64,000 bases of DNA, from positions 30,725,989 through 30,789,988 of the forward strand of contig NC_092572.1 of NCBI RefSeq assembly GCF_037975245.1, read 5' to 3'. Of this stretch, positions 1 to 14,000 are shown piece after piece. The notes under the pieces were generated by a model, which saw nothing but the letters and a program-made list of their open reading frames with translations, made no database searches and was not told where the DNA came from. This stretch comes from Apostichopus japonicus (lineage: Eukaryota; Echinodermata; Holothuroidea; Aspidochirotida; Stichopodidae). The position numbers were made by a program, and so were the translations under genes. Each line of letters begins with the position of its first letter. Within the stretch, counting starts at the first letter, position 1.

Positions 1-3000
1 CCAAATGACCTTTGACCTGCATCGAAAAAGGGTAAGCGGTTCTCCGGTAGACTAATTCCGAAGTTGGTCCGACATTACCCACCTGAGATATCGTGTTTAC
101 GAGATTTTTCAAAATTTGACCCCCGGTGACCCCAAATGACCTTTGACCTGCATCGAAAAAAAAGGGTAAGCGGTACTCCGGCAGACCAATTCCGAAGTTG
201 GTCGGACATTACCCACCTGAGATATCGTGTTTACGAGATTCTTCAAAATTTGACCCCCGGTGACCCCAAATGACCTTTGACCTGCATCGAAAAAAAGGGT
301 AAGCGGTACTCCGGCAGACCAAATCTGAAGTTGGTTCGATATTACCCACCTGAGATATCGTGTTTGCGAGATTTTTAAAATTTGACCCCCGGTGACCCCA
401 AATGACCTTTGACCTGCATCGAAAAAAAAGGGTAAGCGGTACTCCGGCAGACCAATTCCGAAGTTGGTCCTACATAACCCACCTGAGATATCGTGTTTAC
501 GAGATTTTTCTAATTTGACCCCGGTGACCCCAAATGACCTTTGACCTGCATCGAAAAAAAGGGTAAGCGGTACTCCGGCAGACCAAATATGATGTTGGTC
601 AGACATTACCCACCTGAGATATCGTGTTTACGAGATTCTTCAAAATTTGACCCCCGGTGACCCCGGTGACCCCAAATGACCTTTGACCTGCATCGAAAAA
701 AAGGTAAGCGGTTCTCCGGCAGACCAATTCCGAAGTTGATCCGACATTACCCACCTGAGATATCGTGTTTACGATATTTTCAAAATTTGACCCCCGGTGA
801 CACCCGGTGACCCCAAATGACCTTTGACCTGCATCGAAAAAAAGGGTAAGCGGTACTCCGGCAGACCAAATATGATTTTGGTCCGACATTACCCACCTGA
901 GATATCGTGTTTACGAGATTTTTCAAAATTTGACCCCGGTGACCCCAAAAGACCTTTGACCTGCATCGAAAAAAAAGGGTAAGCGGTACTCCGGCAGACC
1001 AAATATGATGTTGGTCCGACATTACCCACCTGAGATATCGTGTTTACGAGATTCTTCAAAATTTGACCCCGGTGACCCCAAATGACCTTTGACCTGCATC
1101 GATAAAAAGGGTAAGCGGTACTCCGGCAGACCAAATATGAAGTTCGTTCGATATTACCCACCTGAGATATCGTGTTTGCGAGATTTTTCAAATTTGACCC
1201 CTGGTGACCCCAAATGACCTTTGACCTGCATCGAAAAAGGGTAAGCGGTTCTCCGGTAGACTAATTCCGAAGTTGGTCCGACATTACCCACCTGAGATAT
1301 CGTGTTTACGAGATTTTTCAAAATTTGACCCCCGGTGACCCCAAATGACCTTTGACCTGCATCGAAAAAAAAGGGTAAGCGGTTCTCCGGCAGACCAATT
1401 CCGAAGTTGGTCGGACATTACCCACCTGAGATATCGTGTTTACGAGATTCTTCAAAATTTGACCCCCGGTGACCCCAAATGACCTTTGACCTGCATCGAA
1501 AAAAAGGGTAAGCGGTACTCCGGCAGACCAAATCTGAAGTTGGTTCGATATTACCCACCTGAGATATCGTGTTTGCGAGATTTTTAAAATTTGACCCCCG
1601 GTGACCCCAAATGACCTTTGACCTGCATCGAAAAAAAAGGGTAAGCGGTACTCCGGCAGACCAATTCCGAAGTTGGTCCTACATAACCCACCTGAGATAT
1701 CGTGTTTACGAGATTTTTCTAATTTGACCCCGGTGACCCCAAATGACCTTTGACCTGCATCGAAAAAAAGGGTAAGCGGTACTCCGGCAGACCAATTCCG
1801 AAGTTGGTCCTACATAACCCACCTGAGATATCGTGTTTACGAGATTTTTCTAATTTGACCCCGGTGACCCCAAATGACCTTTGACCTGCATCGAAAAAAA
1901 GGGTAAGCGGTACTCCGGCAGACCAAATATGATGTTGGTCAGACATTACCCACCTGAGATATCGTGTTTACGAGATTCTTCAAAATTTGACCCCCGGTGA
2001 CCCCGGTGACCCCAAATGACCTTTGACCTGCATCGAAAAAAAGGTAAGCGGTTCTCCGGCAGACCAATTCCGAAGTTGATCCGACATTACCCACCTGAGA
2101 TATCGTGTTTACGATATTTTCAAAATTTGACCCCCGGTGACACCCGGTGACCCCAAATGACCTTTGACCTGCATCGAAAAAAAGGGTAAGCGGTACTCCG
2201 GCAGACCAAATATGATTTTGGTCCGACATTACCCACCTGAGATATCGTGTTTACGAGATTTTTCAAAATTTGACCCCAGTGACCCCAAAAGACCTTTGAC
2301 CTGCATCGAAAAAAAAGGGTAAGCGGTACTCCGGCAGACCAAATATGATGTTGGTCCGACATTACCCACCTGAGATATCGTGTTTACGAGATTCTTCAAA
2401 ATTTGACCCCGGTGACCCCAAATGACCTTTGACCTGCATCGATAAAAAGGGTAAGCGGTACTCCGGCAGACCAAATATGAAGTTGGTTCGATATTACCCA
2501 CCTGAGATATCGTGTTTGCGAGATTTTTCAAATTTGACCCCTGGTGACCCCAAATGACCTTTGACCTGCATCGAAAAAGGGTAAGCGGTTCTCCGGTAGA
2601 CTAATTCCGAAGTTGGTCCGACATTACCCACCTGAGATATCGTGTTTACGAGATTTTTCAAAATTTGACCCCCGGTGACCCCAAATGACCTTTGACCTGC
2701 ATCGAAAAAAAAGGGTAAGCGGTACTCCGGCAGACCAATTCCGAAGTTGGTCGGACATTACCCACCTGAGATATCGTGTTTACGAGATTCTTCAAAATTT
2801 GACCCCCGGTGACCCCAAATGACCTTTGACCTGCATCGAAAAAAAGGGTAAGCGGTACTCCGGCAGACCAAATCTGAAGTTGGTTCGATATTACCCACCT
2901 GAGATATCGTGTTTGCGAGATTTTTAAAATTTGACCCCCGGTGACCCCAAATGACCTTTGACCTGCATCGAAAAAAAAGGGTAAGCGGTACTCCGGCAGA

Positions 3001-3494
3001 CCAATTCCGAAGTTGGTCCTACATAACCCACCTGAGATATCGTGTTTACGAGATTTTTCTAATTTGACCCCGGTGACCCCAAATGACCTTTGACCTGCAT
3101 CGAAAAAAAGGGTAAGCGGTACTCCGGCAGACCAAATATGATGTTGGTCAGACATTACCCACCTGAGATATCGTGTTTACGAGATTCTTCAAAATTTGAC
3201 CCCCGGTGACCCCGGTGACCCCAAATGACCTTTGACCTGCATCGAAAAAAAGGTAAGCGGTTCTCCGGCAGACCAATTCCGAAGTTGATCCGACATTACC
3301 CACCTGAGATATCGTGTTTACGATATTTTCAAAATTTGACCCCCGGTGACCCCCGGTGACCCCAAATGACCTTTGACCTGCATCGAAAAAAAGGGTAAGC
3401 GGTACTCCGGCAGACCAAATATGATGTTGGTCCGACATTACCCACCTGAGATATCGTGTTTACGAGATTCTTCAAAATTTGACCCCCGGTGACC
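1..3494. repeat. Higher-order blocks at the left of satellite A
   Basis: A multi-unit block beginning CCAAATGACC with the variant ACTCCGG/TCTCCGGTAGACTAATTCC order starts at 1 and recurs at 1210, 2550 and about 3495. The second block differs from the first by one additional 131-bp unit, present twice in tandem at about 1650-1920. The offset between corresponding positions is therefore 1209 before that unit and 1340 after it. The third block matches the first at an offset of 2549. Sequence between copies is nearly identical. Confidence 0.85.
117..149 (-). promoter_or_regulatory. Composite nuclear-receptor half-site cluster, representative satellite A unit
   Basis: Four co-oriented half-sites lie here: TGACCC at 117 and 127, TGACCT at 137 and 144. 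The spacers are 4, 4 and 1 bp. Read on the minus strand, the last pair is AGGTCA-A-AGGTCA, the consensus DR1 element bound by HNF4, RXR, COUP-TF and PPAR/RXR-type receptors; the other two pairs have DR4 spacing. The cluster recurs in nearly every satellite A unit and is among its best-kept segments, even in the decayed part of the array. Receptor binding is an inference from the motif; only the motif and its spacing are seen. Confidence 0.6.
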
Positions 3495-6420
3495 CCAAAT
3501 GACCTTTGACCTGCATCGAAAAAGGGTAAGCGGTTCTCCGGTAGACTAATTCCGAAGTTGGTCCGACATTACCCACCTGAGATATCGTGTTTACGAGATT
3601 TTTCAAAATTTGACCCCCGGTGACCCCAAATGACCTTTGACCTGCATCGAAAAAAAAGGGTAAGCGGTACTCCGGCAGACCAATTCCGAAGTTGGTCGGA
3701 CATTACCCACCTGAGATATCGTGTTTACGAGATTCTTCAAAATTTGACCCCCGGTGACCCCAAATGACCTTTGACCTGCATCGAAAAAAAGGGTAAGCGG
3801 TACTCCGGCAGACCAAATCTGAAGTTGGTTCGATATTACCCACCTGAGATATCGTGTTTGCGAGATTTTTAAAATTTGACCCCCGGTGACCCGAAATGAC
3901 CTTTGACCTGCATCGAAAAAAAAGGGTAAGCGATACTCCGTAAGACCAAATATGAAGTTGGTCCGACATTACCCACCTGAGATATCGTGTTTGCGAGATT
4001 TTTCAAATTTGACCCCGGTGACCCCAAATGACCTTTGACCTGCATGGAAAAAAAGGGTAAGCGGTACTCCGGCAGACCAAATCTGAAGTTGGTTCGATAT
4101 TACCCACCTGAGATATCGTGTTTACGAGATTTTTCAAAATTTGACCCCCGGTGACCCCAAATGACCTTTGACCTGCATCGAAAAAAAGGGTAAGCGATAT
4201 TCCGGCAGACCAAATATGATGTTGGTCCGACATAACCCACCTGAGATATCGTGTTTACGAGATTTTTCATTATTTGACCCCCGGTGACCCCAAATGACCT
4301 TTGACCTGCATCGAAAAGAAAGGGAAAGCGGTACTCCGGCAGACTAAATATGATGTTGGTCCGACATAACCCACCTGAGATATCGTGTTTACGAGATTTT
4401 TCATTATTTGACCCCCGGTGACCCCAAATGACCTTTGACCTGCATCGAAAAGAAAGGGAAAGCGGTACTCCGGCAGACCAAATATGATGTTGGTCCGATA
4501 TCACCCACCTGAGATATCGTGTTTAAGAGATTTTTCATTATTTGACCCCCGGTGACCCCAAATGACCTTTGACCTGCATCGAAAAAAAAGGGTAAGCGAT
4601 ACTCCGTAAGACCAAATATGAAGTTGGTCGGACATTACCCACCTGAGATATCGTGTTTACGAGATTTTTCAAATTTGACCCCAGGTGACCCCAAATGACC
4701 TTTGACCTGCATCGAAAAAGGGTAAGCGGTTCTCCGGCAGACTAATTCCGAAGTTGGTCCGACATTACCCACCTGAGATATCGTGTTTACGAGATTTTTT
4801 AAAATTTGACCCCCGGTGACCCCAAATGACCTTTGACCTGCATCGAAAAAAAAGGGTAAGCGATACTCCGTAAGACCAAATATGAAGTTGGTCCGACATT
4901 ACCCACCTGAGATATCGTGTTTACGAGATTTTAGAAAATTTGACCCCCGGTGACCCCAAATGACCTTTGACCTGCATCGAAAAAAAGGGTAAGCGGGACT
5001 CCGGCAGACCAATTCCGAAGTTGGTCGGACATTACCCACCTGAGATATCGTGTTTACGAGATTTTTAAAATTTGACCACCGGTGACCCCCGGTGACCCCA
5101 AATGACCTTTGACCTGCATGGAAAAAAAGGTAAGCGGTTCTCCGGCAGACCAATTCCGAAGTTGATCCGACATTACCCACCTGAGATATCGTGTTTACGA
5201 TATTTTCAAAATTTGACGCCCGGTGACCCCGGTGACCCCAAATGACCTTTGACCTGCATCGAAAAAAAGGGTAAGCGGTACTCCGGCAGACCAAATATGA
5301 AGTTGGTTCGACATTACCCACCTGAGATATCGTGTTTACGAGATTTTTTAAAATTTGACCCCCGGTGACCCCCGGTGACCCCAAATGACCTTTGACCTGC
5401 ATCGAAAAAAGGGTAAGCGATACTCCGGAAGACCAAATATGAAGTTGGTCCGACATTACCCACCTGAGATATCGTGTATGCGAGATTTTTCAAATTTGAC
5501 CCCAGGTGACCCCAAATGACCTTTGACCTGCATCGAAAAAGGGTAAGCGGTTCTCCGGCAGACTAATTCCGAAGTTGGTCCGACATTACCCACCTGAGAT
5601 ATCGTGTTTACGAGATTTTTTAAAATTTGACCCCCGGTGACCCCAAATGACCTTTGACCTGCATCGAAAAAAAGGGTAAGCGGTACTCCGGCAGACCAAA
5701 TATGAAGTTGGTTCGATATTACCCACCTGAGATATCGTGTTTGCGAGATTTTTCAAATTTGACCCCAGGTGACCCCAAATGACCTTTGACCTGCATCGAA
5801 AAAGGGTAAGCGGTTCTCCGGCAGACTAATTCCGAAGTTGGTCGGACATTACCCACCTGAGATATCGTGTTTACGAGATTTTTCAAAATTTGACCCCCGG
5901 TGACCCCAAATGACCTTTGACCTGCATCGAAAAAAAAGGGTAAGCGATACTCCGTAAGACCAAATATGAAGTTGGTCCGACATTACCCACCTGAGATATC
6001 GTGTTTACGAGATTTTTTAAAATTTGACCCCCGGTGACCCCAAATGACCTTTGACCTGCATCTAAAAAAAAGGGTAAGCGATATTCCGTAAGACCAAATA
6101 TGAAGTTGGTCGGACATTACCCACCTGAGATATCGTGTTTACGAGATTTTTCAAATTTGACCCCAGGTGACCCCAAATGACCTTTGACCTGCATCGAAAA
6201 AGGGTAAGCGGTTCTCCGGCAGACTAATTCCGAAGTTGGTCCGACATTACCCACCTGAGATATCGTGTTTACGAGATTTTTGAAAATTTGACCCCCGGTG
6301 ACCCCAAATGACCTTTGACCTGCATCGAAAAAAAGGGTAAGCGGTACTCCGGCAGACCAAATCCAAAGTTGGTCCGAAATTACCCACCTGAGATATCGTG
6401 TTTACGATATTTTTAAAATT

Positions 6421-6482
6421 TGACCCCGGTGACCCCCGGTGAGCCCCGGTGACCCCCGGTGACCCCAAATGACCTTTGACCT
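6421..6482 (-). promoter_or_regulatory. Expanded half-site run in one satellite A unit
   Basis: The CCGGTGACC segment is expanded here. Half-sites TGACCC lie at 6421, 6430, 6450 and 6460, a mutated one (TGAGCC) at 6440, and TGACCT at 6470 and 6477. That makes six intact half-sites in 62 bp, against four in an ordinary unit. The same run is present in the 9555-bp copy, offset by 9555. The expansion looks like slippage of a 9-10 bp sub-unit. Confidence 0.6.
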
Positions 6483-8047
6483 GCATCCATAAAAAGGGTA
6501 AGCGGTACTCCGGCAGACCAAATATGATGTTGGCCGGACATTACCCACCTGAGATATCGTGTTTACGAGATGTTTAAAATTTGACCCCCGGTGACCCCAA
6601 ATGACCTTTGACCTGCATCGAAAAAAGGGTAAACGATACTCCGGCAGACCAAATATGAAGTTGGTTCGATATTACCAACCTGAGATATCGTGTTTGCGAG
6701 ATTTTTCAAAATTTGACCCCCGGTGACCTCAAATGACCTTTGACCTGCATCGAAAAAAGGGTAAGCGGTACTCCGGCAGACCAAATATGATGTTGGTCGG
6801 ACATTACCCACCTGAGATATCGTGTTTGCGAGATATTTCAAAATTTGACCCCCGGTGACCCCAAATGACCTTTGACCTGCATCGAAAAAAAGGGTAAGCG
6901 GTACTCCGGCAGACCAAATATGATCTTGGTTCGATATTACCCACCTGAGATATCGTGTTTGCGAGATTTTTCAAATTTGACCCCGATGACCCCAAATGAC
7001 CTTTGACCTGCATCGAAAAGAAGGGTAAGCGATACTCCGGCAGACCAAATATGATGTTGGTCCGACATAACCCACCTGAGATATCGTGTTTACGAGATTT
7101 TTCAAAATTTGACCCCCGGTGACCCAAAATGACCTTTGACCTGCATCGAAAAAAAGGGTAAGCGGTACACCGGCAGACCAAATATGAAGTTGGTTCGACA
7201 TTACCCACCTGAGATATAGTGTTTGCGAGATTTTTCAAATTTGACCCCCGGTGACCCCGGTGACCCCAAATGACCTTTGACCTGCATCGAAAAAAAGGTA
7301 AGCGGTTCTCCGGCAGACCAAATATGATGTTGGTCCGACATAACCCACCTGAGATATCGCGTTTACGAGATTTTTCATTATTTGACCCCCGGTGACCCCA
7401 AATGACCTTTGACCTGCATCGAAAAGAAAGGGAAAGCGGTACTCCGGCAGACCAAATATGATGTTGGTCCGACATCACCCACCTGAGATATCGTGTTTAC
7501 GAGATTTTTCATTATTTGACCCCCGGTGACCCCAAATGACCTTTGACCTGTATCGAAAAAAAGGGTGAGCGGGACTCCGGCAGACCAAATCTGAAGTTGG
7601 TCTGACATTACCCACCTGAGATCTCGTGTTTACAAGATTTTTCAAAATTTAACTCCCGGTGACCCCCGGTGACCCCAAATGACCTTTGACCTGCATCGAA
7701 AAAAAGGGTAAGCGGTACTCCGGCAGACCAATTCCGAAGTTGGTCGGACATTACCCACCTGAGATATCGTGTTTACGAGATTTTTCAAAATTTGAACCCC
7801 GGTGACCCCAAATGACCTTTGACCTGCATCGAAAAAAAAGGGTAAGCGGTACTTCGGAAACCAAATATGATGTTGGTCCGACATCACCCACCTGAGATAT
7901 CGTGTTTGCGAGATTTTCCAAATTTGACCCCCGGTGACCCCAAATGACCTTTGACCTGCATCGAAAAAGGGTAAGCGGTTCTCCGGTAGACTAATTCCGA
8001 AGTTGGTCCGACATTACCCACCTGAGATATCGTGTTTACGAGATTTT

Positions 8048-11000
8048 TCAAAATTTGACCCCCGGTGACCCCAAATGACCTTTGACCTGCATCGAAAAAA
8101 AAGGGTAAGCGGTACTCCGGCAGACCAATTCCGAAGTTGGTCGGACATTACCCACCTGAGATATCGTGTTTACGAGATTCTTCAAAATTTGACCCCCGGT
8201 GACCCCAAATGACCTTTGACCTGCATCGAAAAAAAGGGTAAGCGGTACTCCGGCAGACCAAATCTGAAGTTGGTTCGATATTACCCACCTGAGATATCGT
8301 GTTTGCGAGATTTTTAAAATTTGACCCCCGGTGACCCCAAATGACCTTTGACCTGCATCGAAAAAAAAGGGTAAGCGGTACTCCGGCAGACCAATTCCGA
8401 AGTTGGTCCTACATAACCCACCTGAGATATCGTGTTTACGAGATTTTTCTAATTTGACCCCGGTGACCCCAAATGACCTTTGACCTGCATCGAAAAAAAG
8501 GTAAGCGGTTCTCCGGCAGACCAATTCCGAAGTTGATCCGACATTACCCACCTGAGATATCGTGTTTACGATATTTTCAAAATTTGACCCCCGGTGACAC
8601 CCGGTGACCCCAAATGACCTTTGACCTGCATCGAAAAAAAGGGTAAGCGATACTCCGTAAGACCAAATATGAAGTTGGTCCGACATAACCCACCTGAGAT
8701 ATCGTGTTTGCGAGATTTTTAAAATTTGACCCCGGTGACCCCAAATGACCTTTGACCTGCATCGAAAAAAAGGGTAAGCGGTACTCCGGCAGACCAAATC
8801 TGAAGTTGGTTCGATATTACCCACCTGAGATATCGTGTTTACGAGATTTTTCAAAATTTGACCCCCGGTGACCCCAAATGACCTTTGACCTGCATCGAAA
8901 AAAAGGGTAAGCGGTTCTCCGGCAGACCAATTCCGAAGTTGGTCCGACATTACACAACTGAGATATCGTGTATACGAGATTTTTCAAATTTGACCCCCGG
9001 TGACCCCAAATGACCTTTGACCTGCATCGAAAAAAAAGGGTAAGCGGTACTCCGGCAGACCAAATATGATGTTGGTCGGACATTACCCACCTGAGATATC
9101 GTGTTTACGAGATTTTTTAAAATTTGACCCCCGGTGACCCCAAATGACCTTTGACCTGCATCGAAAAAAGGGTAAGCGATACTCCGGCAGACCAAATATG
9201 ATGTTGGGCCGACATCACCCACCTGAGATATCGTGTTTACGATATTTTCAAAATTTGAGCCCCGGTGACCCCGGTGGCCCAAAATGACCTTTGACCTGCA
9301 TCGAAAAAAAGGGTAAGCGGTACTCCGGCAGACCAAATCTGAAGTTGGTTCGACATTACCCACCTGAGATATCGTGTTTACGAGATTTTTCAAAATTTGA
9401 CCCCCGGTGACCCCAAATGACCTTTGACCTGCATCGAAAAAAGGGTAAGCGGTACTCCGGCAGACGAAATATGATGTTGGTCCGACATTACCCACCTGAG
9501 ATATCGTGTTTACGAGATTTTTCAAAATTAGACCCCCGGTGACCCCAAATGACCTTTGACCAGCATGGAAAAAAAGGTAAGCGGTTCTCCGGCAGACCAA
9601 TTCCGAAGTTGATCCGACATTACCCACCTGAGATATCGTGTTTACGATATTTTCAAAATTTGACCCCCGGTGACCCCGGTGACCCCAAATGACCTTTGAC
9701 CTGCATCGAAAAAAAGGTAAGCGTTTCTCCGGCAGACTAATTCCGAAGTTGGTCCGACATTACCCACCTGAGATATCGTGTTTACGAGATTTTTCAAAAT
9801 TTGACCCCCGGTGACCCCAAATGACCTTTGAACTGCATCGAAAAAAAAGGGTAAGCGGTACTCCGGCAGACCAAATATAAAGTTGGTTCGACATTACCCA
9901 CCTGAGATATCGTGTTTGCGATATTTTTAAAATTTGACCCCCGGTGACCCCAAATGACCTTTGACCTGCATCGAAAAAAAGGGTAAGCGGTACTCCGGAA
10001 GACCAAATATGATGTTGGTCTGATATTACCCACCTGAGATATCGTGTTTGCGAGATTTTTAAAATTTGACCCCCGGTGACCCCAAATGACCTTTGACCTG
10101 CATCGAAAAAAGGGTAAGCGATACCCCGGCAGACCAAATATGTTGTTGGTCCGACATAACCCACCTGAGATATCGTGTTTACGATATTTTCAAAATTTGA
10201 CCCCCGGTGACCCCGGTGACCCAAAATGACCTTTGACCTGCATCGAAAAAAAGGGTAAGCGGTAATCCGGCAGACCAAATATGAAGTTGTCCGACATAAC
10301 CCACCTGAGATATCGTGTTTACGAGATTTTTCAAAATTTGACCCCCGGTGACCCCAAATGACCTTTGACCTGCATCGAAAAAAAAGGGTAAGCGGTACTC
10401 CGGCAGACCAATTCCGAAGTTGGTCGGACATTACCCACCTGAGATATCGTGTTTACGAGATTCTTCAAAATTTGACCCCCGGTGACCCCAAATGACCTTT
10501 GACCTGCATCGAAAAAAAGGGTAAGCGGTACTCCGGCAGACCAAATCTGAAGTTGGTTCGATATTACCCACCTGAGATATCGTGTTTGCGAGATTTTTAA
10601 AATTTGACCCCCGGTGACCCCAAATGACCTTTGACCTGCATCGAAAAAAAAGGGTAAGCGGTACTCCGGCAGACCAATTCCGAAGTTGGTCCTACATAAC
10701 CCACCTGAGATATCGTGTTTACGAGATTTTTCTAATTTGACCCCGGTGACCCCAAATGACCTTTGACCTGCATCGAAAAAAAGGTAAGCGGTTCTCCGGC
10801 AGACCAATTCCGAAGTTGATCCGACATTACCCACCTGAGATATCGTGTTTACGATATTTTCAAAATTTGACCCCCGGTGACACCCGGTGACCCCAAATGA
10901 CCTTTGACCTGCATCGAAAAAAAGGGTAAGCGATACTCCGTAAGACCAAATATGAAGTTGGTCCGACATAACCCACCTGAGATATCGTGTTTGCGAGATT

Positions 11001-12613
11001 TTTAAAATTTGACCCCGGTGACCCCAAATGACCTTTGACCTGCATCGAAAAAAAGGGTAAGCGGTACTCCGGCAGACCAAATCTGAAGTTGGTTCGATAT
11101 TACCCACCTGAGATATCGTGTTTACGAGATTTTTCAAAATTTGACCCCCGGTGACCCGAAATGACCTTTGACCTGCATCGAAAAAAAGGGTAAGCGGTTC
11201 TCCGGCAGACCAATTCCGAAGTTGGTCCGACATTACACAACTGAGATATCGTGTATACGAGATTTTTCAAATTTGACCCCCGGTGACCCCAAATGACCTT
11301 TGACCTGCATCGAAAAAATAGGGTAAGCGGTACTCCGGCAGACCAAATATGATGTTGGTCGGACATTACCCACCTGAGATATCGTGTTTACGAGATTTTT
11401 TAAAATTTGACCCCCGGTGACCCCAAATGACCTTTGACCTGCATCGAAAAAAGGGTAAGCGATACTCCGGCAGACCAAATATGATGTTGGGCCGACATCA
11501 CCCACCTGAGATATCGTGTTTACGATATTTTCAAAATTTGAGCCCCGGTGACCCCGGTGACCCAAAATGACCTTTGACCTGCATCGAAAAAAAGGGTAAG
11601 CGGTACTCCGGCAGACCAAATCTGAAGTTGGTTCGACATTACCCACCTGAGATATCGTGTTTACGAGATTTTTCAAAATTTGACCCCCGGTGACCCCAAA
11701 TGACCTTTGACCTGCATCGAAAAAAGGGTAAGCGGTACTCCGGCAGACGAAATATGATGTTGGTCCGACATTACCCACCTGAGATATCGTGTTTACGAGA
11801 TTTTTCAAAATTAGACCCCCGGTGACCGCAAATGACCTTTGACCAGCATGGAAAAAAAGGTAAGCGGTTCTCCGGCAGACCAATTCCGAAGTTGATCCGA
11901 CATTACCCACCTGAGATATCGTGTTTACGATATTTTCAAAATTTGACCCCCGGTGACCCCGGTGACCCCAAATGACCTTTGACCTGCATCGAAAAAAAGG
12001 TAAGCGTTTCTCCGGCAGACTAATTCCGAAGTTGGTCCGACATTACCCACCTGAGATATCGTGTTTACGAGATTTTTCAAAATTTGACCCCCGGTGACCC
12101 CAAATGACCTTTGAACTGCATCGAAAAAAAAGGGTAAGCGGTACTCCGGCAGACCAAATATAAAGTTGGTTCGACATTACCCACCTGAGATATCGTGTTT
12201 GCGAGATTTTTAAAATTTGACCCCCGGTGACCCCAAATGACCTTTGACCTGCATCGAAAAAAAGGGTAAGCGGTACTCCGGAAGACCAAATATGATGTTG
12301 GTCTGATATTACCCACCTGAGATATCGTGTTTGCGAGATTTTTAAAATTTGACCCCCGGTGACCCCAAATGACCTTTGACCTGCATCGAAAAAAGGGTAA
12401 GCGATACTCCGGCAGACCAAATATGATGTTGGTCCGACATAACCCACCTGAGATATCGTGTTTACGATATTTTCAAAATTTGACCCCCGGTGACCCCGGT
12501 GACCCAAAATGACCTTTGACCTGCATCGAAAAAAAGGGTAAACGGTAATCCGGCAGACCAAATATGAAGTTGGTCCGACATAACCCACCTGAGATATCGT
12601 GTTTACGAGATTT
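8048..12613. repeat. Pair of 2283-bp sub-blocks inside copy 1
   Basis: Positions 8048-10330 and 10331-12613 match at an offset of 2283 with scattered single-base changes and small indels. One is a missing GG at about 10288 compared with 12571. The same pair sits at 17603-22168 in copy 2, so the 2283-bp duplication is older than the 9555-bp one. A partial third version of the block begins near 23560. Ends are approximate because the satellite itself is repetitive. Confidence 0.8.
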
Positions 12614-14000
12614 TTTAAAATTTGACCCCCGGTGACCCCAAATGACCTTTGACCTGCATCGAAAAAAAGGGTAAGCGGTACTCCGGCAGACCAATTCCGA
12701 AGTTGGTCGGACATTACCCACGTGAGATATCGTGTTTACGAGATTTTTCAAAATTTGAACCCCGGTGACCCCAAATGACCTTTGACCTGCATCGAAAAAA
12801 AAGGGTAAGCGGTACTTCGGAAACCAAATATGATGTTGGTCCGACATCACCCACCTGAGATATCGTGTTTACGAAATTCTTCAAAATTTGACCCCCGGTG
12901 ACCCCAAATGACCTTTGACCTGCATCGAAAAAAAGGTAAGCGGTTCTCCGGCAGACCAATTCCGAAGTTGGTCCTACATAACCCACCTGAGATATCGTGT
13001 TTACGAGATTTTTCTAATTTGACCCCGGTGACCCCAAATGACCTTTGACCTGCATCGAAAAAAAGGGTAAGCGGTACTCCGGCAGACCAAATATGATGTT
13101 GGTCAGACATTACCCACCTGAGATATCGTGTTTACGAGATTCTTCAAAATTTGACCCCCGGTGACCCCGGTGACCCCAAATGACCTTTGACCTGCATCGA
13201 AAAAAAGGTAAGCGGTTCTCCGGCAGACCAATTCCGAAGTTGATCCGACATTACCCACCTGAGATATCGTGTTTACGATATTTTCCAAATTTGACCCCCG
13301 GTGACACCCGGTGACCCCAAATGACCTTTGACCTGCATCGAAAAAAAGGGTAAGCGGTACTCCGGCAGACCAAATATGATTTTGGTCCGACATTACCCAC
13401 CTGAGATATCGTGTTTACGAGATTTTTCAAAATTTGACCCCGGTGACCCCAAAAGACCTTTGACCTGCATCGAAAAAAAAGGGTAAGCGGTACTCCGGCA
13501 GACCAAATATGATGTTGGTCCGACATTACCCACCTGAGATATCGTGTTTACGAGATTTTTCAAAATTTGACCCCCGGTGACCCCAAATGACCTTTGACCT
13601 GCATCGAAAAAAAGGGTAAGCGGTACTCCGGCAGACCAAATATGATGTTGGTCCGACATTACCCACCTGAGATATCGTGTTTACGAGATTTTTCAAAATT
13701 TGACCCCCGGTGACCCCAAATGACCTTTGACCTGCATCGATAAAAAGGGTAAGCGGTACTCCGGCAGACCAAATATGAAGTTGGTTCGATATTACCCACC
13801 TGAGATATCGTGTTTGCGAGATTTTTCAAATTTGACCCCCGGTGACCCCAAATGACCTTTGACCTGCATCGAAAAAAAGGGTAAGCGATACTCCGTAAGA
13901 CCAAATATGAAGTTGGTCCGACATAACCCACCTGAGATATCGTGTTTGCGAGATTTTTAAAATTTGACCCCGGTGACCCCAAATGACCTTTGACCTGCAT

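Larger units (their letters stand above)
4446..14000. repeat. 9555-bp higher-order block of satellite A, copy 1
   Basis: The segment beginning CGAAAAGAAAGGGAAAGCGG matches the next 9555 bp at a constant offset of 9555, with only rare single-base differences. One is an A-run base near 10250 that reads T in copy 2. The two copies abut exactly: copy 2 begins at 14001, where the same start sequence recurs. All variant units, the internal duplications and the expanded CCGGTGACC runs are shared in order, so the block was copied as one piece about 72 units long. Confidence 0.9.

Noticed and set aside
8048-8950. 300-codon open frame on the minus strand (and many similar ones in 1-40740)
   Set aside because: It is the satellite A unit read through; the peptide repeats with the 133-bp unit and changes frame from unit to unit. 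No start context, splice signals or codon bias.
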